Source: Bacteroidaceae bacterium
Lineage (GTDB): Bacteria; Bacteroidota; Bacteroidia; Bacteroidales; Bacteroidaceae
Reading direction: 5' to 3'
Length of the DNA: 37,499 nt
NCBI GenBank assembly: GCA_017448825.1
Contig: JAFSKR010000042.1
Location: 1-37,499 of the forward strand
Made by a program: the position numbers and the translations under genes. Below, piece after piece: positions 1-7,378 of this stretch (position 1 is the first letter of the stretch; the number at the start of each line of letters is the position of its first letter). The notes under the pieces are model-generated. The model did no database searches. It was not told where the DNA came from and saw only the letters and a list, made by a program, of their open reading frames with translations.

Positions 1-290
1 AAGAAGCAGTTGTACACAGGTGTTTGGATGAGCACCTTGTCGCCTGGTTGTGTCGTGCCTTTGATGATGGCAGAGATGGCTGGCACGACTCCACTGGTGT
101 AGATGAAGGATGCTCTGTCTATCGTCCAGCCGTGCCGATGTTGGAACCACTGGATGGTGGCTTCGTAGAAACTTTCGGGCACATGGGTGTAGCCGAAGCA
201 GGGGTGTTGTACACGTTTGAGCAGGACTTGCTGAATGCAGGGGGCAATCTCGAAGTCCATGTCGGCGACCCAGAGGGGGATGATGCCGTG
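1..290 (-). pseudogene. PatB/MalY-type aminotransferase, internal fragment
   Basis: Read on the minus strand, this stretch is open throughout and gives IIPLWVADMDFEIAP, then GYTHVPESFYEATIQWF, then FIYTSGVVPAISAIIKG and GDKVLIQTPVYNCF. This is the classical N-terminal third of the PLP-dependent fold-type I C-S lyase family PatB/MalY (cystathionine beta-lyase activity, releasing pyruvate and ammonia from cystathionine). The first ~25 residues before PLWVADMDF are missing. In their place the frame runs into antisense of an MBG-repeat gene, so homology stops near position 285-295. The other end runs off the window, so whether the C-terminal part exists cannot be told. No start codon or promoter for it is left inside the window. 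The family call is firm; the state (true truncation versus assembly join) is open. Confidence 0.8.
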
Positions 291-920
291 GTGGTGACCG
301 CCAAGAGCTACACCCGCGAGTATGGCGAAGCAAACCCGACGTTCGAATACACCTCGACAGGAAAGGAGTTGGAAGGAACACCCGAAATCTCTTGCGGGGC
401 AACAGCGGCTTCGCCTGTGGGCACTTATCCCATCGTCATCACCAAAGGTGGCGTAACGAACTATAATGACAGCTATGTGAATGGCATGCTGACGATAACA
501 AAGGCGAAACTGACTGTGGCGGCTGAGGATAAGAGCTGTGTACAGAACGATGAGCGTCTGCCGGAGTGGACGATACGGTATGAGGGTTTCAAGAACGGCG
601 AGACGGAGGATGTGCTGGATGAGAAGCCAATGGTGCTTTGCACGGCGACCTCCACATCGGTGGCTGGCGAGTTCGTCATCTACCTGCAGGGCGGTCAGGA
701 CAACAACTACGAGTATCAGTTCGTGGATGGGACGCTGACCATTGAGCAGTATGTGGATGTGGGCATTGAAGGTGTGGATGTGATGATGGCTCCGCTGAAG
801 GTGTACACGTTGTCGGATCAGTTTGTCCGCATGGTGGAAGGTGCTGACGTGAGGAGCCTGAAAGATTGTTTGCCTGTAGGCCTATACATCGTCAACGGCA
901 AGAAGGTGTATGTGAAGTGA
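291..920 (+). CDS. MBG-repeat surface protein, 3' portion, 5' end replaced
   Basis: The reading frame is open from 24 to 920, but bases 24 to about 290 are the antisense of a PatB/MalY aminotransferase. Only the part from about VVVTAKSYTREYGEANPTF onward looks like real protein. That motif and VNGMLTITKAKLTV mark one MBG domain, and a second follows, ending at VDGTLTIEQ. MBG domains are tandem Ig-like repeats of large secreted Bacteroidetes proteins. The last ~60 residues (LKVYTLSDQFVRMV ... LPVGLYIVNGKKVYVK) resemble the short beta-rich C-terminal tail found on many exported proteins of this phylum. Signal peptide and upstream repeats are absent, so this is a 5'-truncated gene. A strong terminator follows 26 bases after the stop. 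The junction position is uncertain by about 10 bases. Confidence 0.7.
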   Translation: MVTAKSYTREYGEANPTFEYTSTGKELEGTPEISCGATAASPVGTYPIVITKGGVTNYNDSYVNGMLTITKAKLTVAAEDKSCVQNDERLPEWTIRYEGFKNGETEDVLDEKPMVLCTATSTSVAGEFVIYLQGGQDNNYEYQFVDGTLTIEQYVDVGIEGVDVMMAPLKVYTLSDQFVRMVEGADVRSLKDCLPVGLYIVNGKKVYVK

Positions 921-945
921 TGGCGTTTCGTTGACAAACAAAAAA

Positions 946-982
946 AGCCCGCTTGCTGTCATGTGTTGGCAGCAAGCGGGCT
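946..982. terminator. Strong bidirectional terminator
   Basis: A perfect 13-bp stem, AGCCCGCTTGCTG (946-958) with CAGCAAGCGGGCT (970-982), closes an 11-base loop. It has an A-run on its left (938-946) and a T-rich run on its right. It sits between the plus-strand MBG gene and the minus-strand cdd gene, which converge here, so it can end both transcripts. Confidence 0.9.
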
Positions 983-1056
983 TGTATTATTCAAAGAGGT
1001 TGGATAACGACGCTCAGGTAGGTTGGGAGGAGAGGTTCTTCAATCAAGCAGTGTGG

Positions 1057-1548
1057 TCAATCCTTGTCTGACAGAAAGCTGTCGTCGAAGGAGAGGGGCA
1101 GCAGGTCTTTGATGCTGCGGAGGCAGTAGGTGCCTTGGGTGCCATAGAGGAGTACTTCGATGGGATGGCCCGCACGCTGTTCTGTTTCGAGCAGCACTTG
1201 GCGACAAGCACCGCAGGGGGAGATGGGACGGGCTGTGAAGTTGCCTTCGGTATCGCGGGCTGCAATGCAGAGGCGGCGAACGGCAAGGTCGGGATAGCGT
1301 GAGTTGGCGTAGAAGACTGCGGTGCGTTCAGCACAAAGTCCTGATGGATAGGCCGCGTTCTCTTGGTTGCTGCCCGAGAGGATGGTGCCGTCTTCCAGCT
1401 CGACGGATGCGCCCACGGAGAAGTGGGAGTAGGGTGCATAGCTGCGGGAGGTGGCACGGCGGGCTTCATCTAACAGCTTGATGTCTTCTGGACGGAGTTC
1501 TGTCTCGTCTTTGACGCTGACAGGAATATGGATGGATAGTTCCTTCAT
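1057..1548 (-). CDS. cdd: Cytidine deaminase
   Basis: A 163-residue zinc enzyme that hydrolyses cytidine and deoxycytidine to uridine and deoxyuridine in pyrimidine salvage. The zinc-site motifs are clear: CAERTAVF supplies one Cys (C72) and the proton-shuttling Glu (E74), and PCGACRQVL supplies the other two Cys (C112, C115). The substrate-binding FSVGASVELEDG and GSNQENAAYPSGLC segments are also present. The three-Cys arrangement and length fit the small tetrameric cytidine deaminases; the protein is slightly long because of a ~20-residue N-terminal extension. Its start lies 3 bases after the stop of the upstream lipoprotein gene, so the two are probably co-transcribed. The transcript would end at the terminator at 946-982. 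Confidence 0.95.
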   Translation of the reverse strand: MKELSIHIPVSVKDETELRPEDIKLLDEARRATSRSYAPYSHFSVGASVELEDGTILSGSNQENAAYPSGLCAERTAVFYANSRYPDLAVRRLCIAARDTEGNFTARPISPCGACRQVLLETEQRAGHPIEVLLYGTQGTYCLRSIKDLLPLSFDDSFLSDKD

Positions 1549-1551
1549 GTG

Positions 1552-2160
1552 TTATTCGTTGAGGTATGCAATCATGGCCCTTTTCCAGTCAAGACCGGCC
1601 TTTAGGTCTATGAGGTCATCGACTTTCCAGGTGTTTTCTTCATGGACGAATTCGATGGAGATGGGGATAGGACTGAAATTGTGAAGGGTGCAGTCAACAG
1701 TGGCACGCCAAGGCTCTTCGTCCAGTTCGATGTCTGTGATTTTGATGTTGGAGACGCTGATGTTGCCCATGTCATAGTCTTGTCCCATCACCCAATAGTC
1801 GGCATCGAAGAAACCCATGCCGTCGATGGGCATATCCTTGATGCGCACAGCCTTTACTTTCTCACGCCAATCGTCGGAACAGAACATTTCGTCGAGGTCG
1901 GTGTCGGTACCGTACTCGCCCGTGTTGGAGTAGGCTTTGTTGACGGCTTCATAGATTTCTTCCACCTTCTTTTTTACGGCTTTCTTTTGTACGGCCAGGG
2001 TGTTCATCTTGAGGTCGTGCTCTGTAGGATTGTATTCGGAGCCTGGGCCATCAAGCATGAAGATGGAATCGTTTCCTTGGTCGCTGCCATTCGTCTTGTT
2101 GCCACATGAGGTGAATGAGATGGCTGTGGCAGCCACTAATGCGATGAGTGTTTTTTTCAT
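1552..2160 (-). CDS. Putative lipoprotein, DUF3828-like
   Basis: A 202-residue exported protein with a lipoprotein signal peptide: a basic start MKKTL, a hydrophobic core and the lipobox SFTSC with Cys19 as the likely lipidated residue. The mature part is acidic, with a helical stretch (VQKKAVKKKVEEIYEAVNKAY) and a C-terminal beta-rich region ending in WKVDDLIDLKAGLDWKRAM. That ending (a Trp/Asp-rich motif followed by a short helix) resembles DUF3828-type periplasmic domains, which have an NTF2-like shape. No catalytic residues can be named. It precedes cdd by 3 bases in the same direction. Its link to nucleoside salvage is only positional. The family assignment is tentative; the lipoprotein nature is well supported. 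Confidence 0.75.
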   Translation of the reverse strand: MKKTLIALVAATAISFTSCGNKTNGSDQGNDSIFMLDGPGSEYNPTEHDLKMNTLAVQKKAVKKKVEEIYEAVNKAYSNTGEYGTDTDLDEMFCSDDWREKVKAVRIKDMPIDGMGFFDADYWVMGQDYDMGNISVSNIKITDIELDEEPWRATVDCTLHNFSPIPISIEFVHEENTWKVDDLIDLKAGLDWKRAMIAYLNE

Positions 2161-2181
2161 GATGGAGGGGATAGTAGGGGG

Positions 2182-2270
2182 CTTATACTATTGAAGGTTC
2201 CTGTTTGAGAATGGTCTGGACAACATAGTGTTGCCCAGACCTCCCAATAGTAGATAGTAAATAGTATAAG
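2182..2270. repeat. Nested inverted repeats between two minus-strand genes
   Basis: An outer perfect 11-bp inverted repeat, CTTATACTATT (2182-2192) and AATAGTATAAG (2260-2270), encloses an inner hairpin GGTCTGG (2213-2219) / CCAGACC (2235-2241) with an extra CAAC/GTTG pairing. No T-run follows on the minus strand, so it is not a typical terminator for the TMEM43-like gene that ends at 2309. It may be a small palindromic element or an RNA structure in the leader of the lipoprotein-cdd transcript. Confidence 0.5.
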
Positions 2271-2308
2271 TAGTATTCTTTATTTATCTCATATAAATAG
2301 GTGTAGCC

Positions 2309-3691
2309 TTATTCTGCAGGGGCAGATGGAGCTGCTTCAGCAGGGGCAGCAGGTGCTACTTCTGGAGCGGCCTTGCCACGATTGGCGAGTTCTGCCAATT
2401 TCTTCTTGCCGTTGAAGGCAAACACCCAAATGAGGAATCCTGCCAATACTAGCAAACTGATGCCTAATACTGGGCGATAGAACAGCCAAGCAATGGCGAT
2501 GATGAGGAGTGACCAAACGATGCCCACAATCGTACAGATAAGACCTACGCCAAATGCGAAGATGCTTGACAGGAATGGAACCACTTTGAGAATGGTTTCC
2601 ACGAAACCAAAGATACCCTTCAAACCACCGATGACAACAAGTGTGCCGATGATGCGGAGAACCCACAGCCACATATTGTTGGCCTCATGTTCAGCATCGA
2701 AAATCTCGTCAGCATCTTTCTTGCCCATGACAAGGGTCTGGTACTTTTTGCCGTTGGAAGTCTTGAATGCTTTGAATGTGTCGCCTGTCACCTGTGCGAT
2801 AACGGTTACTTTGGCTGGTACAATCTTCTCGAAAGTAATACGAACGTCACCGACCTCTGGAACGCTGGCATTGCGACCATAGTAGAGAACGTTGCCCATC
2901 TGGTGAACATAATTGAGGTCAATCTTGTTGTTTTGAGAGATGGAGTCTGGCACTACAGTCTTCGCACTGTCGGCAATAGCTGCTGCGTCAGCGGCATTAA
3001 CTTGAGTTGTTATGTTGTTTACATCGGTTTGAAGTCCTTTGGCTCTTGCATAAGTTTCACCAATGACTTTGTCCCATGCCTGCAACTGCTCTGGATTCAG
3101 GTTGAGTTCTACTGCCTCTTTTGAGCTGATGGAGTGAATGAGGGACTCGGTGAGTTTGTATGCACCGAAAGATACGTTTTCTGCATAGAGGTCTTGATTT
3201 TCAGCCTGTGTCCATGTGTAGTTTTTGTTCTGATAGGCAGGGTCTTTGAAATCAGCACTGTTTACAGGAGAGGAAACCCATTCTTGTGAATAGGTGTAAG
3301 TGGTTGTTGTCACTTCTTTTCCACCCAATTTGTCTTCTTTCTCTTCTTTAGCGTTCTCCACCCACTGGAAGTACTCAACTCTGCGTGTGAGTCCGATGGC
3401 ATTCTCGCTGATGCCGAAATCTTGGTCTGTCAGGACATCATCTGTTGCAACGAGTGCAGAACCGCATACCAGTTCACCATCCAAGGCGGGGTCAATTTTT
3501 TCGGGGTTCGGCATTTCAACGCATGCCTTTTGTGCGTCGTTGAGCATCTTGTCTGTTTTCACAGCACGGCCTTCATTCCACCAAAGCAGAACGGTACCTG
3601 CAACGAAAAGGAGAAATCCACTTGCTATGCCTTTGAACGAGCGTCCTACGCGAGTTCCATAGCCGGTTGTTGTTGTTTCTGTGTAAGCCAT
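2309..3691 (-). CDS. TMEM43-family (DUF1625) membrane protein
   Basis: A 460-residue protein with one N-terminal membrane span (GFLLFVAGTVLLWW, about residues 25-38), a large soluble region of about 300 residues, and a cluster of four hydrophobic segments near the C-terminus (about residues 340-430). It ends with an Ala/Pro-rich tail. The order (single span followed at once by WNEGRAVKT, a long extracytoplasmic domain, then a polytopic C-terminus) is that of the TMEM43/LUMA family. In animals that family sits in the inner nuclear membrane; bacterial members have no established function. Here it stands alone, 69 bases after an unrecognised secreted-protein gene and ahead of a structured intergenic region. 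No signal peptide cleavage site is seen. The family call is confident and the role unknown. Confidence 0.8.
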   Translation of the reverse strand: MAYTETTTTGYGTRVGRSFKGIASGFLLFVAGTVLLWWNEGRAVKTDKMLNDAQKACVEMPNPEKIDPALDGELVCGSALVATDDVLTDQDFGISENAIGLTRRVEYFQWVENAKEEKEDKLGGKEVTTTTYTYSQEWVSSPVNSADFKDPAYQNKNYTWTQAENQDLYAENVSFGAYKLTESLIHSISSKEAVELNLNPEQLQAWDKVIGETYARAKGLQTDVNNITTQVNAADAAAIADSAKTVVPDSISQNNKIDLNYVHQMGNVLYYGRNASVPEVGDVRITFEKIVPAKVTVIAQVTGDTFKAFKTSNGKKYQTLVMGKKDADEIFDAEHEANNMWLWVLRIIGTLVVIGGLKGIFGFVETILKVVPFLSSIFAFGVGLICTIVGIVWSLLIIAIAWLFYRPVLGISLLVLAGFLIWVFAFNGKKKLAELANRGKAAPEVAPAAPAEAAPSAPAE

Positions 3692-3760
3692 AATCTTTGT
3701 TTTTTTGTTATAAAAAGTAATTTAGTTAAAAGTAAAATATAGTTATATGTATGAGTTTCT

Positions 3761-4504
3761 TTATTGGAGTCCGTTCCATTTGCCTCGGATGTTCTTGCAC
3801 TGGGTATAGACAGAGGGGCAATTGAACACTTTATAAAGTCCTCCTTCATAAGGAAGCAGAATCTCTACGGAACGCTGCTCGGTATCCCATCCCTTGCTGA
3901 GAATATAGACGAAATAATCAGTACCATAGGTTGTTTCTTGTGATTTGTTTACTGATGCTGTCATTTCTACCGTATAAGGTAATGTAGGAGTGTAGCCATT
4001 TTGTGCTGTGGCGCCTTTTAGAAGGGCGGCAGGAAGATAGCGTTGGCCATAGGTATCATTTTCTGGCGCATATTGGGATTGGGGACCAAACTTGTCTTTA
4101 AGTATTCTAAGAATCTGGCTGACAGTTGACGAATTGTTGCAGATGAGCCAGAAACATTGTTCGCCTTGTTCTCTATCACGGGCATATATTTCCATTGCCA
4201 TTGGTATCATGGCTGCAGTGCCATGAATGCTCTTGCCTAATAACTGTGTATAGACAGCCTCGAACTCTTCGTAGTCGGACGGAATGTTGGTGAAACTCAC
4301 TTTGGCTGTGGCTTTGCCTTTGTAACCATTACTGAGGATACTGCTGGCTATGGAATCGAGTGTTTTCCCGTTGATACTTCCACTTACGGTGTAAGTATGA
4401 GAACCGTAGGTCATAGTCTTGTCGTTGTTACCTTTAGGTGTGCCTGCGGTTGCAAATGTGGCAATCAATATGGCTGTAGCCAGCATCAATAAATTTTTCG
4501 TCAT
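3761..4504 (-). CDS. Secreted protein of unknown function
   Basis: The frame is open from 4540, but the ATG at 4502-4504 is preferred. It starts a 247-residue protein with a good signal peptide (MTKNLLMLATAILIATFATA), and the longer version would prefix 12 hydrophilic residues and begin on top of the promoter. The mature protein has no recognised catalytic motif. A mid-region segment (GEQCFWLICNNSSTVSQILR) and a C-terminal pair of cysteines (NCPSVYTQCKNIRGKW) stand out, suggesting a disulfide in the periplasm. Its promoter abuts that of the divergent glucosaminidase gene, so the two could be co-regulated. I do not recognise the family, though the overall look (DUF-type lipocalin-sized exported protein) is common in Bacteroidales. 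Confidence 0.65.
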   Translation of the reverse strand: MTKNLLMLATAILIATFATAGTPKGNNDKTMTYGSHTYTVSGSINGKTLDSIASSILSNGYKGKATAKVSFTNIPSDYEEFEAVYTQLLGKSIHGTAAMIPMAMEIYARDREQGEQCFWLICNNSSTVSQILRILKDKFGPQSQYAPENDTYGQRYLPAALLKGATAQNGYTPTLPYTVEMTASVNKSQETTYGTDYFVYILSKGWDTEQRSVEILLPYEGGLYKVFNCPSVYTQCKNIRGKWNGLQ

Positions 4505-4537
4505 GTACTTTTTGTTGTTTTTTTCGTAATTTTGCGA

Positions 4538-4545
4538 CAAAGGTA
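4538..4545 (-). promoter_or_regulatory. Bacteroidetes-type -7 box for the secreted-protein gene
   Basis: TACCTTTG on the minus strand fits the -7 consensus TAnnTTTG and lies 33 bases ahead of the ATG at 4504. A matching TTTG element at the usual distance is not evident, so the call rests on the -7 box and its place in the divergent gap. Confidence 0.5.
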
Positions 4546-4598
4546 CTGATTTTTGATTGTTTTTTCAGAAGATTAGTCAAAAAAATGAATTTATTCCG

Positions 4599-4606
4599 TA
4601 TATTTG
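4599..4606 (+). promoter_or_regulatory. -7 box for the glucosaminidase gene
   Basis: TATATTTG matches TAnnTTTG and lies 27 bases before the ATG at 4634. It also explains why the TTG at 4604, which would extend the frame by 10 residues, is not a credible start: it is inside the promoter. Confidence 0.5.
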
Positions 4607-4633
4607 CAACTGAAAATTACAAAATGCTTTCTA

Positions 4634-5545
4634 ATGGGTAATCTGAAATGTGTATTGCTGGTGTGTGGCTTGCTTGTGTCGGCATCAGTATTTGGGCAGC
4701 ATAAAAACACTGCCTATCAGCAGTATATTGACCAGTATAAGGATGCGGCTGTTGAACAGATGCATCGATATAAGATTCCTGCCAGCATCACTTTGGCGCA
4801 GGCTTTGTTGGAAAGTGCCGCAGGTAAGAGCTATCTGGCAACAAAGGCGAATAACCACTTCGGTATTAAGGTGGGAATGAATTGGACGGGACCGTATGTG
4901 AAACGCGATGATGACCATAAGAACGAGAAGTTTCGTAAATACAAGAATGCGGAAGAAAGTTATGAAGACCATTCGAAATTTTTGCAACAGAATCGTTATA
5001 AGAAGTTGTTCGATCTGAACCCAATGGACTATAAAGCATGGGCACGTGGATTGAAAGCGTGCGGGTATGCCACGTCACCTACCTATGCGAATAGGCTTAT
5101 TAACATCATTGAGTTGTATGAGTTGCAAGATTTGGACGAAGACCGCACAGGATTGAGACGCAAGAAGAAGCAGGCAGAGACAAAAGTGGTTGTGTCCACT
5201 CTTCATCCTGTTATCATGGTGAATGGCAAGCGGTGTATTGTGGCACGTGGTGGTGACACATGGGAAGCTTTGGCAAAGGAAACGAAAATTCGGAAAAAGA
5301 AGTTGCTGTCATTCAATGAGGTGGATGAGGATTTTGCCCCAGTGGCTGGCATGAACATCTTCTTGGAGAAGAAGGCAAAGAAGGCTGATGCGCAATATAA
5401 GGATTATTGGCATAAGGTGAAATCGGGAGAATCAATGTATGCTATCAGTCAGTTCTATGGCATTCGCTTGGATAACCTTTACAAGATGAACTTCAAGGAT
5501 GATAGTTATATCCCTGTAACGGGCGATCTGTTGAAAGTGCGTTGA
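4634..5545 (+). CDS. N-acetylglucosaminidase (GH73) with two LysM domains
   Basis: A 303-residue exported peptidoglycan hydrolase that cleaves glycan strands of the cell wall. The start at 4634 gives a standard signal peptide (MGNLKCVLLVCGLLVSASVFG, cleavage near residue 21). Residues about 25-165 form the GH73/FlgJ-like glucosaminidase domain. It has the hallmark ITLAQALLESAAGKS with likely catalytic Glu60, then ATKANNHFGIK and KYKNAEESYEDHS. A basic linker (RRKKKQAETK) leads to two LysM peptidoglycan-binding modules, one divergent (about 205-245: GDTWEALAKETKIRKKKLLSFN) and one typical (about 258-303: VKSGESMYAISQFYGI). It is a single-gene transcript ended by the hairpin at 5575-5618. Probable work: wall remodelling or daughter-cell separation, inferred from family. 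Confidence 0.9.
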   Translation: MGNLKCVLLVCGLLVSASVFGQHKNTAYQQYIDQYKDAAVEQMHRYKIPASITLAQALLESAAGKSYLATKANNHFGIKVGMNWTGPYVKRDDDHKNEKFRKYKNAEESYEDHSKFLQQNRYKKLFDLNPMDYKAWARGLKACGYATSPTYANRLINIIELYELQDLDEDRTGLRRKKKQAETKVVVSTLHPVIMVNGKRCIVARGGDTWEALAKETKIRKKKLLSFNEVDEDFAPVAGMNIFLEKKAKKADAQYKDYWHKVKSGESMYAISQFYGIRLDNLYKMNFKDDSYIPVTGDLLKVR

Positions 5546-5574
5546 CTTTCTTTTATAGTATAAATATGTATGTA

Positions 5575-5618
5575 AACAAGCACACATGGAATCGTAAAAG
5601 GTCTTTGGTGTGCTTGTT
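5575..5618 (+). terminator. Rho-independent terminator after the glucosaminidase gene
   Basis: The 11-bp stem AACAAGCACAC (5575-5585) / GTGTGCTTGTT (5608-5618) is perfect and is followed by TTTTGTTT. The loop is long (22 bases) but contains a further short AAAGACC-like pairing. It lies 30 bases after the stop codon. Confidence 0.8.
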
Positions 5619-5734
5619 TTTGTTTGGGGATGAGATTTTTTCTGCCTTTTATGAAAATTGTAGTGTCAAAATGCCCTAATGGCATCTTTTTTGTTATGAA
5701 TTTTGATAGAATTTACTAAATAGAAAGGAAGATT

Positions 5735-6385
5735 ATGGCATTTATTGATTATTACAAGGTGATGGGTATCCCGAAAGATACTCCACAGAAAGATATAAGG
5801 GCTGCTTATCGTAAACGCTCGAAGCAGTTCCACCCCGATTTGCATCCTGATGATCCGAAGGCAAAGGCAAAGTTTCAAATGTTGAATGAAGCCTATGAAG
5901 TGTTGAATGATCCTGAGAAGCGTGCGAAGTATGATCAGTATGGTGAGAATTGGAAGCAGGCAGACCAGTTTGGAGGCTTTGGTACAAGTAGTGGAAGTAA
6001 TCCGTTTGAAGGCTTTAGTTTTAATATGGGTGGCGAAGGTGGCATGAGCGACTTTTTCCAGCAGATATTTGGAAGTATGGGTGGTAGTCGTCGTACAATG
6101 CGTACTCGTCGGAAAGCAGAACCGGCAGAGACCGAAGCGCGTGTCGTCATTGATGCTTGGACAGCAATGCTTGGAGGGGATATCATTCTCAGTACAGCAT
6201 ACGGTAAGTTCAAATTGAAGGTGGCGGCAGGTACTCAAGTCGGCAAGAAAGTGCGCTTGAAGGGCAAAGGTGGTACGATGAGTGACGGTACGCCCAAGGA
6301 TCTTATCATTATTTTTGATGTGTCTATCCCTGTCAACCTGACAGAGCATCAGCGGGCGTTGCTGGAAGAAGCGCGTCGAGGATAA
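5735..6385 (+). CDS. DnaJ-like co-chaperone, short form
   Basis: A 216-residue J-domain protein that would stimulate the ATPase of DnaK. The J domain covers residues 4-70 with the diagnostic HPD at 33-35. A Gly/Phe-rich region follows (about 78-115), then one beta-sandwich substrate-binding domain (about 125-212: [30 protein letters not shown]). The four CxxCxGxG zinc motifs of true DnaJ are absent, and so is the second C-terminal beta domain and dimerisation tail of CbpA. It is therefore a shortened CbpA-type protein, about 80-90 residues below the usual length. The ATG at 5735 is preceded by AAGGAAGATT, one of the few purine-rich start regions here. It converges on rnz with a gap of only 10 bases. 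Confidence 0.85.
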   Translation: MAFIDYYKVMGIPKDTPQKDIRAAYRKRSKQFHPDLHPDDPKAKAKFQMLNEAYEVLNDPEKRAKYDQYGENWKQADQFGGFGTSSGSNPFEGFSFNMGGEGGMSDFFQQIFGSMGGSRRTMRTRRKAEPAETEARVVIDAWTAMLGGDIILSTAYGKFKLKVAAGTQVGKKVRLKGKGGTMSDGTPKDLIIIFDVSIPVNLTEHQRALLEEARRG

Positions 6386-6395
6386 AAAGCCCGTT

Positions 6396-7310
6396 CTATA
6401 AAACTATTTTCATGCCATCTTCTGCTAAGATGGTATTAGGAAACACTTGTTGTGCCTCTTGCAGAAGAGGCACTTCTGTTTTGTATCGGGAAGAGAAGTG
6501 TCCAAGAATCAGTTGGTGGGCATGAGCAGCCTTGGCTATCTCGGCTGTTTGGGTGGCAGTGCTGTGATGAGTCTTCTTGGCAAGGAGGGCGTGCTCATGC
6601 GTAAAGGTGGCTTCGTGGTAGAGGCAGGTCACATCCTGTAGCAGGTCTGCCAATGGAGGTCGATAAGCGGTGTCGGTGCAGTAGGCGTAGGAGCGGACGG
6701 GGTCGGGGGGAGTGGTGAGACGGTCGTTGGGTATGATGGTGCCGTCCGCTTGTGTCCAGTCCATTCCAGCCTTGATGTTATTGATGTGGGCGATGGGAAT
6801 GTGGTAGTAGTCAATCATGTCGCGTCGGATATGGCGTGGTGTGGGCTTTTCCTGGAAGAGGTATCCGCAGCAGGGGACTCGGTGGGTGAGGGGAAGGGTG
6901 GTGACGATGACGGAACGATCTTCGTAGATGGTATGTGGGGTTTGGGTATCGATTTCATGCAGGATGATACGATAGGGCGCATCCGTGCAGAAGTAGTCAA
7001 TTTGTGGTTGGAAGACACGCTGTAAGTCCTTGGGACCATAGATGTGTAGTTCTTGTATACGTCCAAGGAGTCCAAAAGTGGAGAGCAACCCCAGCAGTCC
7101 AAACACATGGTCTCCGTGTAGGTGGGTGAGGAAGATGGCTTGGAGATGGGAGAAACTGAGGCGTGACTTACGGAAGGCCATCTGGGTGCCTTCGGCGCAG
7201 TCGAGCATAAAAAGTTTTTCGCGGATGTTGACCACCTGTGAGGAGCCGAGCCGCCGAGGGGTGGGGAGGGCTGCTCCGCAACCCAGAATGTTGATCTCAA
7301 ATTTTTCCAT
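6396..7310 (-). CDS. rnz: Ribonuclease Z
   Basis: A 304-residue metallo-beta-lactamase-fold endonuclease that trims the 3' trailer from tRNA precursors. The N-terminus ILGCGAALPTPRRLGSS and the zinc motif THLHGDHVFGLLGLL (HxHxDH at 63-68) are those of the short tRNase Z/ElaC form. Downstream ligands are visible in CTDTAYRPP (Asp), LYHEATF (His) and LGHFSSRY (His). Length fits the family (about 300-310). It lies convergent with the DnaJ-like gene, and AddB ends 68 bases upstream of its start. Rnz and RNase P RNA (at 19.2-19.6 kb), the two main tRNA end-processing activities, both lie in this window, though in separate transcripts. Confidence 0.95.
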   Translation of the reverse strand: MEKFEINILGCGAALPTPRRLGSSQVVNIREKLFMLDCAEGTQMAFRKSRLSFSHLQAIFLTHLHGDHVFGLLGLLSTFGLLGRIQELHIYGPKDLQRVFQPQIDYFCTDAPYRIILHEIDTQTPHTIYEDRSVIVTTLPLTHRVPCCGYLFQEKPTPRHIRRDMIDYYHIPIAHINNIKAGMDWTQADGTIIPNDRLTTPPDPVRSYAYCTDTAYRPPLADLLQDVTCLYHEATFTHEHALLAKKTHHSTATQTAEIAKAAHAHQLILGHFSSRYKTEVPLLQEAQQVFPNTILAEDGMKIVL

Positions 7311-7378
7311 TGGAGTAATTACACAATAGATTCGTTCAATTTGTGGTTTATATAAGCTCTTTTTTGTTCACCTACTTG

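Noticed and set aside
24-290. N-terminal third of the plus-strand open frame
   Set aside because: It is the exact antisense of a recognisable PatB/MalY coding stretch; it has no signal peptide and no start signals.
5666-6349. Minus-strand open frame of 227 codons
   Set aside because: Antisense of the DnaJ-like gene, with a Cys/His/Thr-rich composition typical of a shadow.
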